Source: JAMWDF01 sp964645405 (GTDB lineage: Bacteria; Ratteibacteria; UBA8468; B48-G9; DSTR01). Taken from it: a DNA stretch of 64,000 nt. The stretch covers positions 248,001 to 312,000 of the forward strand of contig CAZYCA010000044.1 in assembly GCA_964645405.1 (NCBI GenBank). The letters are read 5' to 3'. Position 1 is the stretch's first letter, and every line of letters starts with the position of its first letter. The translations under genes and the position numbers were made by a program. Under the pieces are notes generated by a model. That model did no database searches. It was not told where the DNA came from and saw only the letters and a program-made list of their open reading frames with translations. Positions 33,265 to 41,525 of this stretch are shown in pieces.

Positions 33265-33939
33265 TCATTTCCATTCAAAGCTTACCACTCCTGGCAAACA
33301 ACTTATCTGGGAAGGTACAGTCAAAGCCTGGTAGCCACTGCGGTGACGAAGGGTAAAATGGTAAGAGGTTATCTTTTCCTGGACTTTGCGTGCAATAGCC
33401 ACTGACAGGATAGTGAAGCTGGCTTTCTGTAGAATTTCCTGAATCTGGTTAAAATCTGCTTCCGTATCCTGAAGACTGACAGTGAGGTAGTAATACTCAT
33501 CACGGGGAATTTTGTGTTCTATTAGTTTCAGACAGTTTAAGGTGAGAAGCGAAAGACCGGTAGCAGCCACAGCCAGCCAGACAAGGCCACATCCAGCAGC
33601 CAGGCCGATTGCCGTGGCAGACCAGAGGCAGGCTGCCGTGGTCAACCCGCGGACACGCTGGCTATCTTTGACAATGGCTCCTGCGCCAAGAAAGCCAATC
33701 CCTGTGACCGCACCATAAGCAATTCTTGCCGGGTCAATGCTAATGCGAGAATCAGCGACTGCTACAAAAATTTCCTGGATACGGAGGGAGGTAACCATAA
33801 TAGTTGCTGTGCCCATACCTACCAGGATGGTTGTTCTTAATCCTGCTTCTCGTCCATGTCTTTCCCTTTCCCATCCAATAATCCCGCTGCAGATACCAGC
33901 CAGGATAAGTCTTGTTATCCACTGCCACTCAGATGTCAT
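33265..33939 (-). CDS. MgtC/SapB family membrane protein
   Basis: A 224-aa protein. ATG 33939 is chosen because a strong GGAGG site precedes it; the frame is open to 33990. Four or five helices form the MgtC domain: GWERERHGREAGLRTTILVGMG, GAVTGIGFLGAGAIVKD and RGLTTAACLWSATAIGLAAG. A C-terminal ACT-like soluble domain follows. In pathogens MgtC modulates the F-ATPase in low magnesium; here it is probably a general ion-stress protein. Divergent from mreB, with an inverted repeat in between. Confidence 0.9.
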   Translation of the reverse strand: MTSEWQWITRLILAGICSGIIGWERERHGREAGLRTTILVGMGTATIMVTSLRIQEIFVAVADSRISIDPARIAYGAVTGIGFLGAGAIVKDSQRVRGLTTAACLWSATAIGLAAGCGLVWLAVAATGLSLLTLNCLKLIEHKIPRDEYYYLTVSLQDTEADFNQIQEILQKASFTILSVAIARKVQEKITSYHFTLRHRSGYQALTVPSQISCLPGVVSFEWK

Positions 33940-33958
33940 ATTTTCCTCCGCCTGTTTC

Positions 33959-33964
33959 ATTTTA
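33959..33964 (-). promoter_or_regulatory. -10 element of mgtC
   Basis: GGTAAAAT on the minus strand, its TAAAAT 19 bases before the chosen ATG. It overlaps one arm of the inverted repeat at 33960-33982. Confidence 0.45.
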
Positions 33965-33982
33965 CCATAATTTGTGGTAAAA
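33960..33982. promoter_or_regulatory. Inverted repeat, possible operator between mgtC and mreB
   Basis: TTTTACCA and TGGTAAAA are a perfect 8-bp inverted repeat with 7 bases between them. One arm covers the mgtC -10 box, so a repressor could act on mgtC. Part of the match follows simply from the GGTAAAAT promoter motif. Confidence 0.4.
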
Positions 33983-33990
33983 AAGTCCAT

Positions 33991-34020
33991 TTGTTTTCTA
34001 AAGCATAACTGAGTTATAAT
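33991..34020 (+). promoter_or_regulatory. Promoter of the mre operon
   Basis: -35 TTGTTT at 33991-33996, 18-base spacer, perfect -10 TATAAT at 34015-34020; start near 34027, giving a 30-base leader with AGGGAG before the mreB ATG. Confidence 0.7.
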
Positions 34021-34058
34021 AATAGCACTACCAGAAGCAGAATAAACAGGGAGAAAAA

Positions 34059-35084
34059 ATGAAGGACTTTTTATCCTTTTTTTCTAACGATTTAGGCATA
34101 GACTTAGGAACAGCCAATACGTGTGTTTACCTTCGCCGGAAAGGTGTGGTCCTCATGGAGCCTTCTATTGTGGCTCTTGATGTGCGTACCAAAGAGGTTG
34201 TTGCAGTTGGGCATGAGGCGAAGAAAATGATAGGGAAAACTCCAGCCAATATCGTAGCCATGAAACCAATGAAGGATGGAGTAATTGCTGATTTTGAAGC
34301 CTGTGAATCCATGTTACGGTACTTCATTAATAAAGTTAAAACGCAGAGGCATCGCTTCCTGTTGCCACCCCGCATGGTAATTGCTGTCCCTTCTGGTATT
34401 ACCAGTGTGGAGCGGCGGGCGGTAAGGGAAACCGCTGTCAGGGCTGGGGCGCGGTCTGTTCGTCTGGTAGAAGAACCTATGGCTTCAGCGATAGGTGTAG
34501 GGCTACCGGTGGGGGAGCCGTGTGGTAGTTTCATCATTGACATCGGAGGCGGCACCACAGAAATGGCAGTTATCTCCCTGGGTGGAATTGTCCTGACCAA
34601 GAGCCTGCGGGTAGCTGGTAACGAGATGGATGAAGCGATTATTGATTACCTGAAGAAAAAGTATAACCTGCTTATTGGAGAACGGACTGCGGAGGAAATA
34701 AAGATAGAGATTGGTTCCGCTTACCCGCTGGAAGAGGAGCTAACTGTGGAAGTGAATGGTCGTGATCTGGTGGAAGGTTTACCCAAAATGGTCAGGATTA
34801 ATTCAGAAGAAATTAGAGAAGCTTTGCATGATACTCTGACCACCATTGTAAATGCCGTAAGGGATATTCTGGAAGAGACACCACCGGAGCTATCCAGCGA
34901 TTTAATTGAGCGCGGGGTGGTTCTGGCAGGTGGAGGAGCACTGCTGCGTTCCATTGATAAATTGATTTCTCAGGAGACAAAGCTACCTGTGACTGTGGCT
35001 GAGGACCCGCTGACCTCTGTGGTGAGGGGTACCGGGAAAATGCTGGAGGAAGAGAAGTACTGGAGGCTTTTCCCCCAGGAGTAG
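34059..35084 (+). CDS. mreB: Rod shape-determining protein MreB
   Basis: A 341-aa bacterial actin that directs lateral wall synthesis beneath the inner membrane. Motifs: DLGIDLGTANTCVYL (phosphate 1), VPSGITSVERRAVRE, EEPMASAIGVGLPV, DIGGGTTEMAVISLGGIV (phosphate 2) and VLAGGGALLRSIDKLI (adenosine). Length typical. It heads the mreBCD-mrdA-rodA unit, implying rod-shaped cells. Confidence 0.97.
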   Translation: MKDFLSFFSNDLGIDLGTANTCVYLRRKGVVLMEPSIVALDVRTKEVVAVGHEAKKMIGKTPANIVAMKPMKDGVIADFEACESMLRYFINKVKTQRHRFLLPPRMVIAVPSGITSVERRAVRETAVRAGARSVRLVEEPMASAIGVGLPVGEPCGSFIIDIGGGTTEMAVISLGGIVLTKSLRVAGNEMDEAIIDYLKKKYNLLIGERTAEEIKIEIGSAYPLEEELTVEVNGRDLVEGLPKMVRINSEEIREALHDTLTTIVNAVRDILEETPPELSSDLIERGVVLAGGGALLRSIDKLISQETKLPVTVAEDPLTSVVRGTGKMLEEEKYWRLFPQE

Positions 35085-35139
35085 AAAATAATTTTCAGAA
35101 GTCTTAAGCCTTTCGGGATATAAAGTTTTTGTTAATAAG

Positions 35140-35154
35140 CAGAAAAACTTTCTG
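35140..35154 (+). other. Short hairpin at the mreC ribosome-binding position
   Basis: CAGAAA-AAC-TTTCTG is a perfect 6-bp hairpin ending two bases before the mreC ATG. No Shine-Dalgarno is visible there. Confidence 0.35.
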
Positions 35155-35156
35155 AA

Positions 35157-35831
35157 ATGGTCTGGTGTTTCCGTCGGGAGATTGTGCTTATTGTCTGTAC
35201 CGGTATTTCTCTGCTGTTTCTCAGGATGGGGTGGTGGAAACAAGCCCCTGGTGCAGAAAAAAAAGTTTTGTTAGAACCAAGGTTGAATTACGAAGAACTA
35301 ATCAGAGAAAATCGGCGGTTGCGCCATTTACTCGGTTTGCAGGAAAAAAGATGGCCCTGCTTTTCTTTTGTGGTAGTCGCGGAAGTGATTAAGGTTCAAC
35401 CTGCTGTTTGGCCCGGGCAGATTGTGGTGAATAAAGGGAAGAAAGAAGGTGTCCGTGAGAATATGGTAGTAGTTTCCAGTGAGGGAGTTCTTATAGGAAG
35501 GGTCATTGCTGTGGAGGAAAGTTCTGCTACGGTATTTACCATTTTTCATCCCTCTACCAAGCTCAGTGTAATGGTTCAGAGAACGCGAGAGATTGGTATA
35601 CTGGAAGGAGCCAGTTTACCCTATCTTTTGGTGCGGTACCTGCCCAAAGACAGCAAGGCACAGTCAGGTGATAAAGTTATTACTTCTGGTCTCAGTGACT
35701 ATTACCCCAAAGGTTTACCCGTAGGAACAATCTTTCGGATAGACCCGGAAAAAAGCCAGTATTTTTATCTTGCCTGGGTTAAGCCTGAGGCTGGATTTGA
35801 ACGTCTGGACGAGGTGCTCATTGGGCATTAG
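35157..35831 (+). CDS. mreC: Rod shape-determining protein MreC
   Basis: A 224-aa bitopic protein with one N-terminal helix (EIVLIVCTGISLLFL), a short coiled coil (LNYEELIRENRRLRHLLGL) and a periplasmic beta domain (IVVNKGKKEGVRENMVVVSSEGVLIGRV, SGDKVITSGLSDYYPKGLPVG). These match MreC, the scaffold linking MreB to PBP2-RodA; it is somewhat shorter than E. coli MreC. The gene lies 72 bases after mreB; no terminator is seen there. Confidence 0.92.
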   Translation: MVWCFRREIVLIVCTGISLLFLRMGWWKQAPGAEKKVLLEPRLNYEELIRENRRLRHLLGLQEKRWPCFSFVVVAEVIKVQPAVWPGQIVVNKGKKEGVRENMVVVSSEGVLIGRVIAVEESSATVFTIFHPSTKLSVMVQRTREIGILEGASLPYLLVRYLPKDSKAQSGDKVITSGLSDYYPKGLPVGTIFRIDPEKSQYFYLAWVKPEAGFERLDEVLIGH

Positions 35832-36291
35832 AATATTTACAGAACAATTTTTAGTGGTTCTGCTGGCTCAGATACTGCTGACTGGTGTGTTCAAGGTAAA
35901 GCTGGCAGGCCCGGTCTTTTTTTTTCTCTGGATACTGATGCTGGGGTGGCAGGGACTGGGTGTAGTTAGCATTCTGATAGGCTTTCTGACAGGACTGATT
36001 TACGATGTGCTGGTGAGCGGGACATTAGGATGGAGCAGTCTCCTGTTCTGTATCGTTGGCTATCTCAATAATTACTTTCCCGCAGACAAAGTAATGGAAC
36101 GGGTTTTAGCAGCTGTGGTTTTTGGTGCTTTTTACACAGCAGCACTCACTGTAGATGCCAGTTACGGACTGGTATGGCAAAAGGGAGAGGTTTTTAAGTT
36201 TTCTGTTTTTTTTGGTGGTGTGAGCGCTTTGCTGGCAGTCATTTATTCTCTTTTTCTCAGGTACCAGTTATGGAGCAGGAAAAAGTATTAG
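35821..36291 (+). CDS. mreD: Rod shape-determining protein MreD
   Basis: A 156-aa polytopic membrane protein with five helices and the MreD-like stretch VSILIGFLTGLIYDVLVSGTLGWSSL. Start chosen as TTG 35821, which overlaps the end of mreC and follows a GAGG site; the frame is open upstream to 35770. MreD is part of the rod complex. Its end overlaps mrdA by 22 bases. Confidence 0.83.
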   Translation: MGIRIFTEQFLVVLLAQILLTGVFKVKLAGPVFFFLWILMLGWQGLGVVSILIGFLTGLIYDVLVSGTLGWSSLLFCIVGYLNNYFPADKVMERVLAAVVFGAFYTAALTVDASYGLVWQKGEVFKFSVFFGGVSALLAVIYSLFLRYQLWSRKKY

Positions 36292-38003
36292 CCAGTATTG
36301 TCAGGATTTCTCTGCTGGTTCTTCTGGTGAGATGTTTTTATCTTCAGGTTATCCGTTTTCCCTACTATGCCAATCTTTCCCGGAAGCAGTGCATCCGGAC
36401 GATTGAAATTGGTATTCCCCGGGGCAGGATTCTTGACAGAAACGGTCGGGTACTGGCTGAAGATGAACCCTGTTTTGACCTGGTGTTTGTACCATATGAT
36501 TTGAAGCATCCTGCCCAGGAAGCAGAGCTTTTATCTTCCCTGGTGCCGATAGAAAAAGAAAAGTTAATTGCTGCCTTTACCAGAAAGTACCGCAATCCGT
36601 TTGACAGGATTATCCTGAAAAAATCTCTCAGCCAGGTAGAAGTTGCCTCTGTGTCTGAGAATGCTTATCAGTTGCCAGGAATTTTTGTCCAGGCTGGGCT
36701 GAAGCGCCGCTATGTCCTGGGGAAGGTAACGGCTCATCTTTTGGGGCATCTGGGAGAGGTTTCTGAGGAACAGCTGGAGCGCTGGAAAGATAAAGGTTTG
36801 AAGGCCGGGGATGTTATCGGTCAGGACGGATTAGAAAAATACTACGACGACCTTTTACGTGGTATTCCCGGTGGCATTCTGGTAGAGGTGGACGCTTTAG
36901 GTCATCACCGGCGTATCTTAGGAGAAAAAAAGATGCAGCCAGGGTGCGATCTGTACCTGACGGTGGACAGAACTTTTCAGGAAGTGGCGTTTGAGGCTCT
37001 GGGGGAGAATGAAGGTTGTGTGCTGGCAATGGATCCCAGAAATGGTCAGATTCTGGCTCTGGTGAGCCAGCCAGCCTATGATCCGCACCAGCCAGAAAAG
37101 TTTTTTTCCCGGCCAGGAAAACCTTTTCTCAATCGTCCTCTTCAGGGACAGTATCCACCAGGTTCAGTCTTCAAAATTGTCACCGAGATTGCTGCTTTAG
37201 AGACCATGAGCATTGAAGAACACGACCGGGTGGAGTGTACTGGAGAGATGACTGTAGGTAATATTGTTTTCCACTGCTGGAAGGAGGACGGACACGGCTG
37301 GGTGGATATTGACCAGGCATTGCCTTTTTCCTGTAACATTTTTTTCGGTACTATCGGAATGAAAACCGGGGTCTCCCGCATTCTGGACTATGCCAGGCTT
37401 TTTCAACTGGGAGAAGCAACAGGTATTGATTTACCTGGAGAAAAGAAAGGTCTGGTTCCAGAACCGCAGCAGTCAGGCGGACCGTTGAATATTGCCATCG
37501 GTCAGGGCGCACTGCTTACCACGCCGCTACAGTTGCTTTCCCTGATTTCTACAGTGGCTAATGGTGGAAACATCTGGAGACCTTACCTTGTGAAACGGGT
37601 AATTTCTCCAGCCGGGAAGCCTGTTAAGGAGGCAACCTCCCAGTTAACAGGGACTGTGTACGTGACACCAGAAACCATGGAAATTTTACGCAAAGGTTTA
37701 AAGAATGTAGTAGCCTATGGTACCGGGACTGCTGCCAGTGTCCCGGGAATACCTGTGGCTGGAAAAACCGGGACTGCGCAGCGCGGAGCAAGTGAGATAG
37801 GTTTGAGTACTCATGGTGCATTTGCCTGTTATGCTCCAGCTGATAATCCGAGTCTGGCTCTGGTGGTTTTTCTGGACAAAGCAGCTTCCAGGCAGGCAGC
37901 CAGGATTGCTGGAGAAATCCTCCGCAAAATACTCTTACCCGGGCAGGAAGAAAGTTCTCAAGAAACAACTTTAGGGACGGAGAAAAGAGATGAAAATCTC
38001 TGA
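36270..38003 (+). CDS. mrdA: Penicillin-binding protein 2 (elongation transpeptidase)
   Basis: A 577-aa class B PBP. One N-terminal helix (residues 8-27) anchors it. The pedestal region includes IPRGRILDRNGRVLAED. Transpeptidase motifs: S299-x-x-K302 (PPGSVFK), SCN at 354-356 and KTG at 499-501. It crosslinks peptidoglycan with RodA in cell elongation. Overlaps mreD by 22 bases and rodA by 14, so the last genes of the rod unit are translationally coupled. Confidence 0.95.
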   Translation: MEQEKVLASIVRISLLVLLVRCFYLQVIRFPYYANLSRKQCIRTIEIGIPRGRILDRNGRVLAEDEPCFDLVFVPYDLKHPAQEAELLSSLVPIEKEKLIAAFTRKYRNPFDRIILKKSLSQVEVASVSENAYQLPGIFVQAGLKRRYVLGKVTAHLLGHLGEVSEEQLERWKDKGLKAGDVIGQDGLEKYYDDLLRGIPGGILVEVDALGHHRRILGEKKMQPGCDLYLTVDRTFQEVAFEALGENEGCVLAMDPRNGQILALVSQPAYDPHQPEKFFSRPGKPFLNRPLQGQYPPGSVFKIVTEIAALETMSIEEHDRVECTGEMTVGNIVFHCWKEDGHGWVDIDQALPFSCNIFFGTIGMKTGVSRILDYARLFQLGEATGIDLPGEKKGLVPEPQQSGGPLNIAIGQGALLTTPLQLLSLISTVANGGNIWRPYLVKRVISPAGKPVKEATSQLTGTVYVTPETMEILRKGLKNVVAYGTGTAASVPGIPVAGKTGTAQRGASEIGLSTHGAFACYAPADNPSLALVVFLDKAASRQAARIAGEILRKILLPGQEESSQETTLGTEKRDENL

Positions 38004-39084
38004 TAAGTCGCTTTGCAGACTTTTTATACTAACTTATGTCCTGGTATTTTTAGGGTTGATTCTTCTTTTCAGTGCGTCCAAGGGTACATTTCTCCGGGCT
38101 AAAGGTATTTTCAACACAGGAGGAATTTTCTTCTGGCAACAGTTAATCTGGGTTATTCTTGGCAGTTTGGGGCTGGTGGTGGGAAAGCGGTTTCCTTACT
38201 GGAACTTTAAGAGGCTGGTCTGGTTGTTATATCCACTCACAATTTTCTTACTAATCCTTGTCCTGGTTATGGGACAGGGAAAAGCTTCTCGCTGGATTAG
38301 AGTGGGACCGCTTAACTTTCAGCCTGCAGAATTTGGCAAGGTGGTTTTGATTTTTTCTCTGGCCGCTTATCTGACCGAGAGAAATGTCAACCAGTTAGGA
38401 GTATTCATCTGGAGTCTGCTCATCACCGGGGTTCCAGCAGTCTTAATTTTTAAGCAACCCAACCTGGGGACAAGTTTTATCTTTTTACTGGCTTGTTTGG
38501 TGATAATGTATCAGGCAGGACTGACCAGACGCCGTTTGCTGACAATAGTCCTGGTGGCATTATCAATCAGTCCCCTGTTATGGTTAACACTGGAATCCTA
38601 TCAAAAAGAAAGGATACTAACATTTCTCTGGCCCCAGCGGGACCCGCTTGGCAGGGGCTACAATCTCTTACAGTCAAAGATTACGATTGGTTCTGGCGGT
38701 TTAATTGGGAAAGGATATCTTCACGGCACACAAACCAAACTCGCTTTTCTTCCAGAATACCACAATGACTTCATTTTTTGTTTACTGGCAGAAGAATTTG
38801 GCTTAGTTGGAGTTATTATCTTTTTCGGTCTTTATTACCTTTTCCTGAACGAAATTCTAACTATCATCTCCTCTACCAGAGATGAATTTGCCCGGCTGGT
38901 GGCTGCCGGGATATTTGCTCTCTTCTTCTTCCATGCCACCATAAATATCAGTATGACTTTAGGTCTTTTCCCGGTGGCAGGTATCCCTTTACCTTTTATC
39001 AGTTATGGTGGCTCCTTCATGCTGGTGGCTCTTTTCTGCGTGGGAGTTCTGGCAAATATCAAACAAAATGCGGTTATGTTTTAG
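37990..39084 (+). CDS. rodA: Rod-shape SEDS peptidoglycan glycosyltransferase RodA
   Basis: A 364-aa SEDS-family polymerase with about ten helices. Seen: GKASRWIRVGPLNFQPAEFGKV, FKQPNLGTSFIFL, FLPEYHNDFIFCLLAEEFGLVG (catalytic Asp region) and PLPFISYGGSFML. It polymerises glycan strands with PBP2. The start lies inside the end of mrdA. The next gene follows 11 bases after its stop. Confidence 0.95.
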   Translation: MKISDKSLCRLFILTYVLVFLGLILLFSASKGTFLRAKGIFNTGGIFFWQQLIWVILGSLGLVVGKRFPYWNFKRLVWLLYPLTIFLLILVLVMGQGKASRWIRVGPLNFQPAEFGKVVLIFSLAAYLTERNVNQLGVFIWSLLITGVPAVLIFKQPNLGTSFIFLLACLVIMYQAGLTRRRLLTIVLVALSISPLLWLTLESYQKERILTFLWPQRDPLGRGYNLLQSKITIGSGGLIGKGYLHGTQTKLAFLPEYHNDFIFCLLAEEFGLVGVIIFFGLYYLFLNEILTIISSTRDEFARLVAAGIFALFFFHATINISMTLGLFPVAGIPLPFISYGGSFMLVALFCVGVLANIKQNAVMF

Positions 39085-39095
39085 AAAGAAGAAAA

Positions 39096-40700
39096 ATGAA
39101 CAAAATCCTTACAAAAATCATACGGCAGGTCCAGAATCCTGCTCGTTACCTTGGCAAAGAAATAAACGCCTACCAGCCAGAATCTGATACCGGTAAAGTG
39201 ACAGTAGCTTTAGGTTACCCTGATATTTATGAAGTGGGTATGTCTTCTCTGGGTGTGAGGATTTTGTACGGATTGCTCAATGAAAGCAAAGATGCTTGCT
39301 GTGAAAGGTTTTTTGCCCCTGCGGGTGATTTGGAAGAACTTTTAAGAAAAAACCAGTGGCCATTATTTACTCTGGAATCAGGAAAACCAGTGGCTGATTT
39401 TGAAATTGTTGCTTTCAGTCTTTCCTCGGAACTGAATTACACCAATTTAGTTAACCTTCTTGATTTGGCGAAAATACCAGTTTTAAGTGCAGACCGTGGA
39501 GAAGAAGACCCCCTGGTGGTGATTGGTGGTTCCTGTACAGTTAATCCTTTTCCCCTGAGTGGGTTCGGGGATGTTTTTGTGATCGGGGAGGGAGAGGAAG
39601 TTATCACGGAAATAGTGCAGGTCTGTAAAAACCTCAAAGGTCGTCCACGTCTGGAAAAGATAGAAGCTTTAGCTAAAATTCCCGGGTTGTATGTGCCAGG
39701 GGCAACAACAGGTGAGGTAAGGAGAAGAATAATAACTGATTTTAATAACTGTTACTTTCCAGTGCGCTGGCTGGTACCACTAACAGAAATTGTCCACGAT
39801 AGAATTACTCTGGAGATTATGCGTGGTTGTCCTCAGAGTTGCCGCTTTTGTGCTGCCAGAAGTTTGTGGCATCCGGTAAGGTGCCGCTGCCCGGAACGGG
39901 TCATGGAGATTGCCCGGCAGGCCTACCGCTGGTCAGGTTATGAAGAAATCTCTTTACTTTCACTTTCTTCTGGTGACCATCCCCGGATTGATACCATTGT
40001 AGAGGGCTTGATTAAAGAGTTTGCAGCAAAAAGGGTGGCTATTTCTTTTCCTTCTCTTCGGGCAGATACTTTTTCCTTTGAACTGGCCAGAAGCATCAAA
40101 CAGATTAGAAAAACTGGTTTGACTTTTGCCCCAGAAACCAGCCAGCGTCTGCGTCAGGACATGGGTAAAAAAATCTCAGATGGGGAGATTATCAACCTGA
40201 CGGAAAAAGCAAAGCAGGCAAACTGGAGACAGATAAAACTCTATTTTATGATAGGGCTTCCCGGAGAAAAAGAAACTGATATTCAGGATATTGTTAAACT
40301 GGTGCAGGAACTTTCCAGAATTTTGACAGTGAACGTCGCCTTTAATACCTTTGTTCCTAAGTGTCACACTCCTCTGGAGAGAGAAGCTTTATGTTCTTAC
40401 GAAGAGTTTCTTGCCAGAACAAACTACATTAAAAAACACCTGGAGACCAATCAACGGGTGAAATTATCTTTTCATCCTTACAGGATGAGTCAGGTAGAAA
40501 CCTTTCTCGGTCGCGGGGACGAAAAACTCTCCCGGGTAATTTTGAACGCCTGGAGACAGGGCGCCCGGATGGAAAACTGGTCAGAGCATTTCTCTTTCTC
40601 CTTCTGGGAGAATGCTTTCTTGCAGCATGGCATCAACCTCGGGCAGTATTGTGGCCGGCTGGAGAACCAGGCTCTCATCTGGCATCAGATTAAGGTCTGA
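39096..40700 (+). CDS. B12-binding-like radical SAM protein (TIGR03960-type)
   Basis: A 534-aa uncharacterised radical SAM protein. The N-terminal 200 residues are cobalamin-binding-like (LGYPDIYEVGMSSLGVRILYG, IGGSCTVNPFPLSGFGDVFVIGEGEE). The radical SAM domain has C245, C249 and C252 (CPQSCRFC) and FAPETSQRLRQDMGK. The family is common in anaerobes, often next to a DUF2344 protein and rne/rng-rplU. Neither neighbour is here; it follows rodA instead. The substrate is unknown, an RNA or ribosome-linked role having been suggested from context elsewhere. Confidence 0.83.
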   Translation: MNKILTKIIRQVQNPARYLGKEINAYQPESDTGKVTVALGYPDIYEVGMSSLGVRILYGLLNESKDACCERFFAPAGDLEELLRKNQWPLFTLESGKPVADFEIVAFSLSSELNYTNLVNLLDLAKIPVLSADRGEEDPLVVIGGSCTVNPFPLSGFGDVFVIGEGEEVITEIVQVCKNLKGRPRLEKIEALAKIPGLYVPGATTGEVRRRIITDFNNCYFPVRWLVPLTEIVHDRITLEIMRGCPQSCRFCAARSLWHPVRCRCPERVMEIARQAYRWSGYEEISLLSLSSGDHPRIDTIVEGLIKEFAAKRVAISFPSLRADTFSFELARSIKQIRKTGLTFAPETSQRLRQDMGKKISDGEIINLTEKAKQANWRQIKLYFMIGLPGEKETDIQDIVKLVQELSRILTVNVAFNTFVPKCHTPLEREALCSYEEFLARTNYIKKHLETNQRVKLSFHPYRMSQVETFLGRGDEKLSRVILNAWRQGARMENWSEHFSFSFWENAFLQHGINLGQYCGRLENQALIWHQIKV

Positions 40701-40711
40701 AGGAGGAGAAA

Positions 40712-41488
40712 ATGGGCAGGCAGGAAGAACTTTTCTCTCTTTTTTCCCTTGAGGGAAAAGTAGCACTGGTCACCGGTGGTCGCCGGGGACTGGGTCTGGC
40801 TATAGCCACAGGTTTAGCCCGGGCAGGGGCCAGCCTTGCTGTAGTAGCCAGAGCAGCCGAATACCAGGAATTATCCATGAGGATAAGGCCCACAGGGGCA
40901 CAGCTACTATACTTACAGGCGGATTTAGGTAAACGGTCAGAAAGAAGAAAAATCATTCCCCGGGTAGTGGATTACTATGGCCGGCTGGATATTCTGGTGA
41001 ATTGTGCAGGTCTGCAACACAGGCAACCGGCTATGGAATTTCCTTTCCAGATGTGGGAGAGACTTCTTTCCGTAATGCTAAGTGCTGTTTTTGAACTGAG
41101 TCAGCAGGCAGCCAGGGTGATGCTGGTTGGTGGAGGTGGAAAAATTATCAATATTGCTTCCGTACTCAGTTTTCAGGGAGGCTGGACAGTACCGGCTTAC
41201 GCTGCTGCCAAGCATGGAGTGGTTGGTCTGACCAGGGCTCTGGCTAATGAATGGGCTGGGAAGGGTATTAATGTGAATGCTATTGCCCCTGGTTATTTTG
41301 ATACGGAGATGTGTTCTGCTTTGAAGCAGGATACTGCCCGGGAAAGGGCTATCCGGGAAAGAATTCCAGCCGGCCGCTGGGGTAACCCTGAAGATTTAGT
41401 GGGAGCAACCATTTTTCTGGCCAGCAGAGCTTCTGACTATGTTCATGGCCATGTTCTTGTGGTGGACGGTGGCTGGCTGGCACGATAG
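40712..41488 (+). CDS. kduD: KduD-type SDR dehydrogenase (2-deoxy-D-gluconate 3-dehydrogenase family)
   Basis: A 258-aa short-chain dehydrogenase. TGGRRGLGLAIA (NAD motif), NCAGLQHRQPA, the catalytic Ser in INIASVLSFQGGWTVPAYAAAKHG (Tyr and Lys of YxxxK follow), ALANEWAGKGINVNAIAPGYFDTEM and the ending SDYVHGHVLVVDGGWLAR closely match KduD of pectin/uronate breakdown. It probably interconverts keto-deoxy uronates. An AAGGAGG site precedes the ATG. It lies directly behind a radical SAM gene, away from other uronate genes, so the exact substrate is uncertain. Confidence 0.85.
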   Translation: MGRQEELFSLFSLEGKVALVTGGRRGLGLAIATGLARAGASLAVVARAAEYQELSMRIRPTGAQLLYLQADLGKRSERRKIIPRVVDYYGRLDILVNCAGLQHRQPAMEFPFQMWERLLSVMLSAVFELSQQAARVMLVGGGGKIINIASVLSFQGGWTVPAYAAAKHGVVGLTRALANEWAGKGINVNAIAPGYFDTEMCSALKQDTARERAIRERIPAGRWGNPEDLVGATIFLASRASDYVHGHVLVVDGGWLAR

Positions 41489-41491
41489 GTC

Positions 41492-41519
41492 TTTCCAGTT
41501 ATACCTGGTATGGTAAACT
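41492..41519 (+). promoter_or_regulatory. Probable promoter of the sugar nucleotidyltransferase
   Basis: -35 TTTCCA at 41492-41497, 16-base spacer, -10 TAAACT at 41514-41519 preceded by GG, ending six bases before the ATG at 41526. No Shine-Dalgarno. Confidence 0.48.
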
Positions 41520-41525
41520 TAAAAA

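Noticed and set aside
39437..39637. 66-aa minus-strand frame and many similar antisense frames over conserved genes
   Set aside because: They lie opposite well-supported proteins, have Arg/Ser/Pro-rich shadow composition and no ribosome sites.
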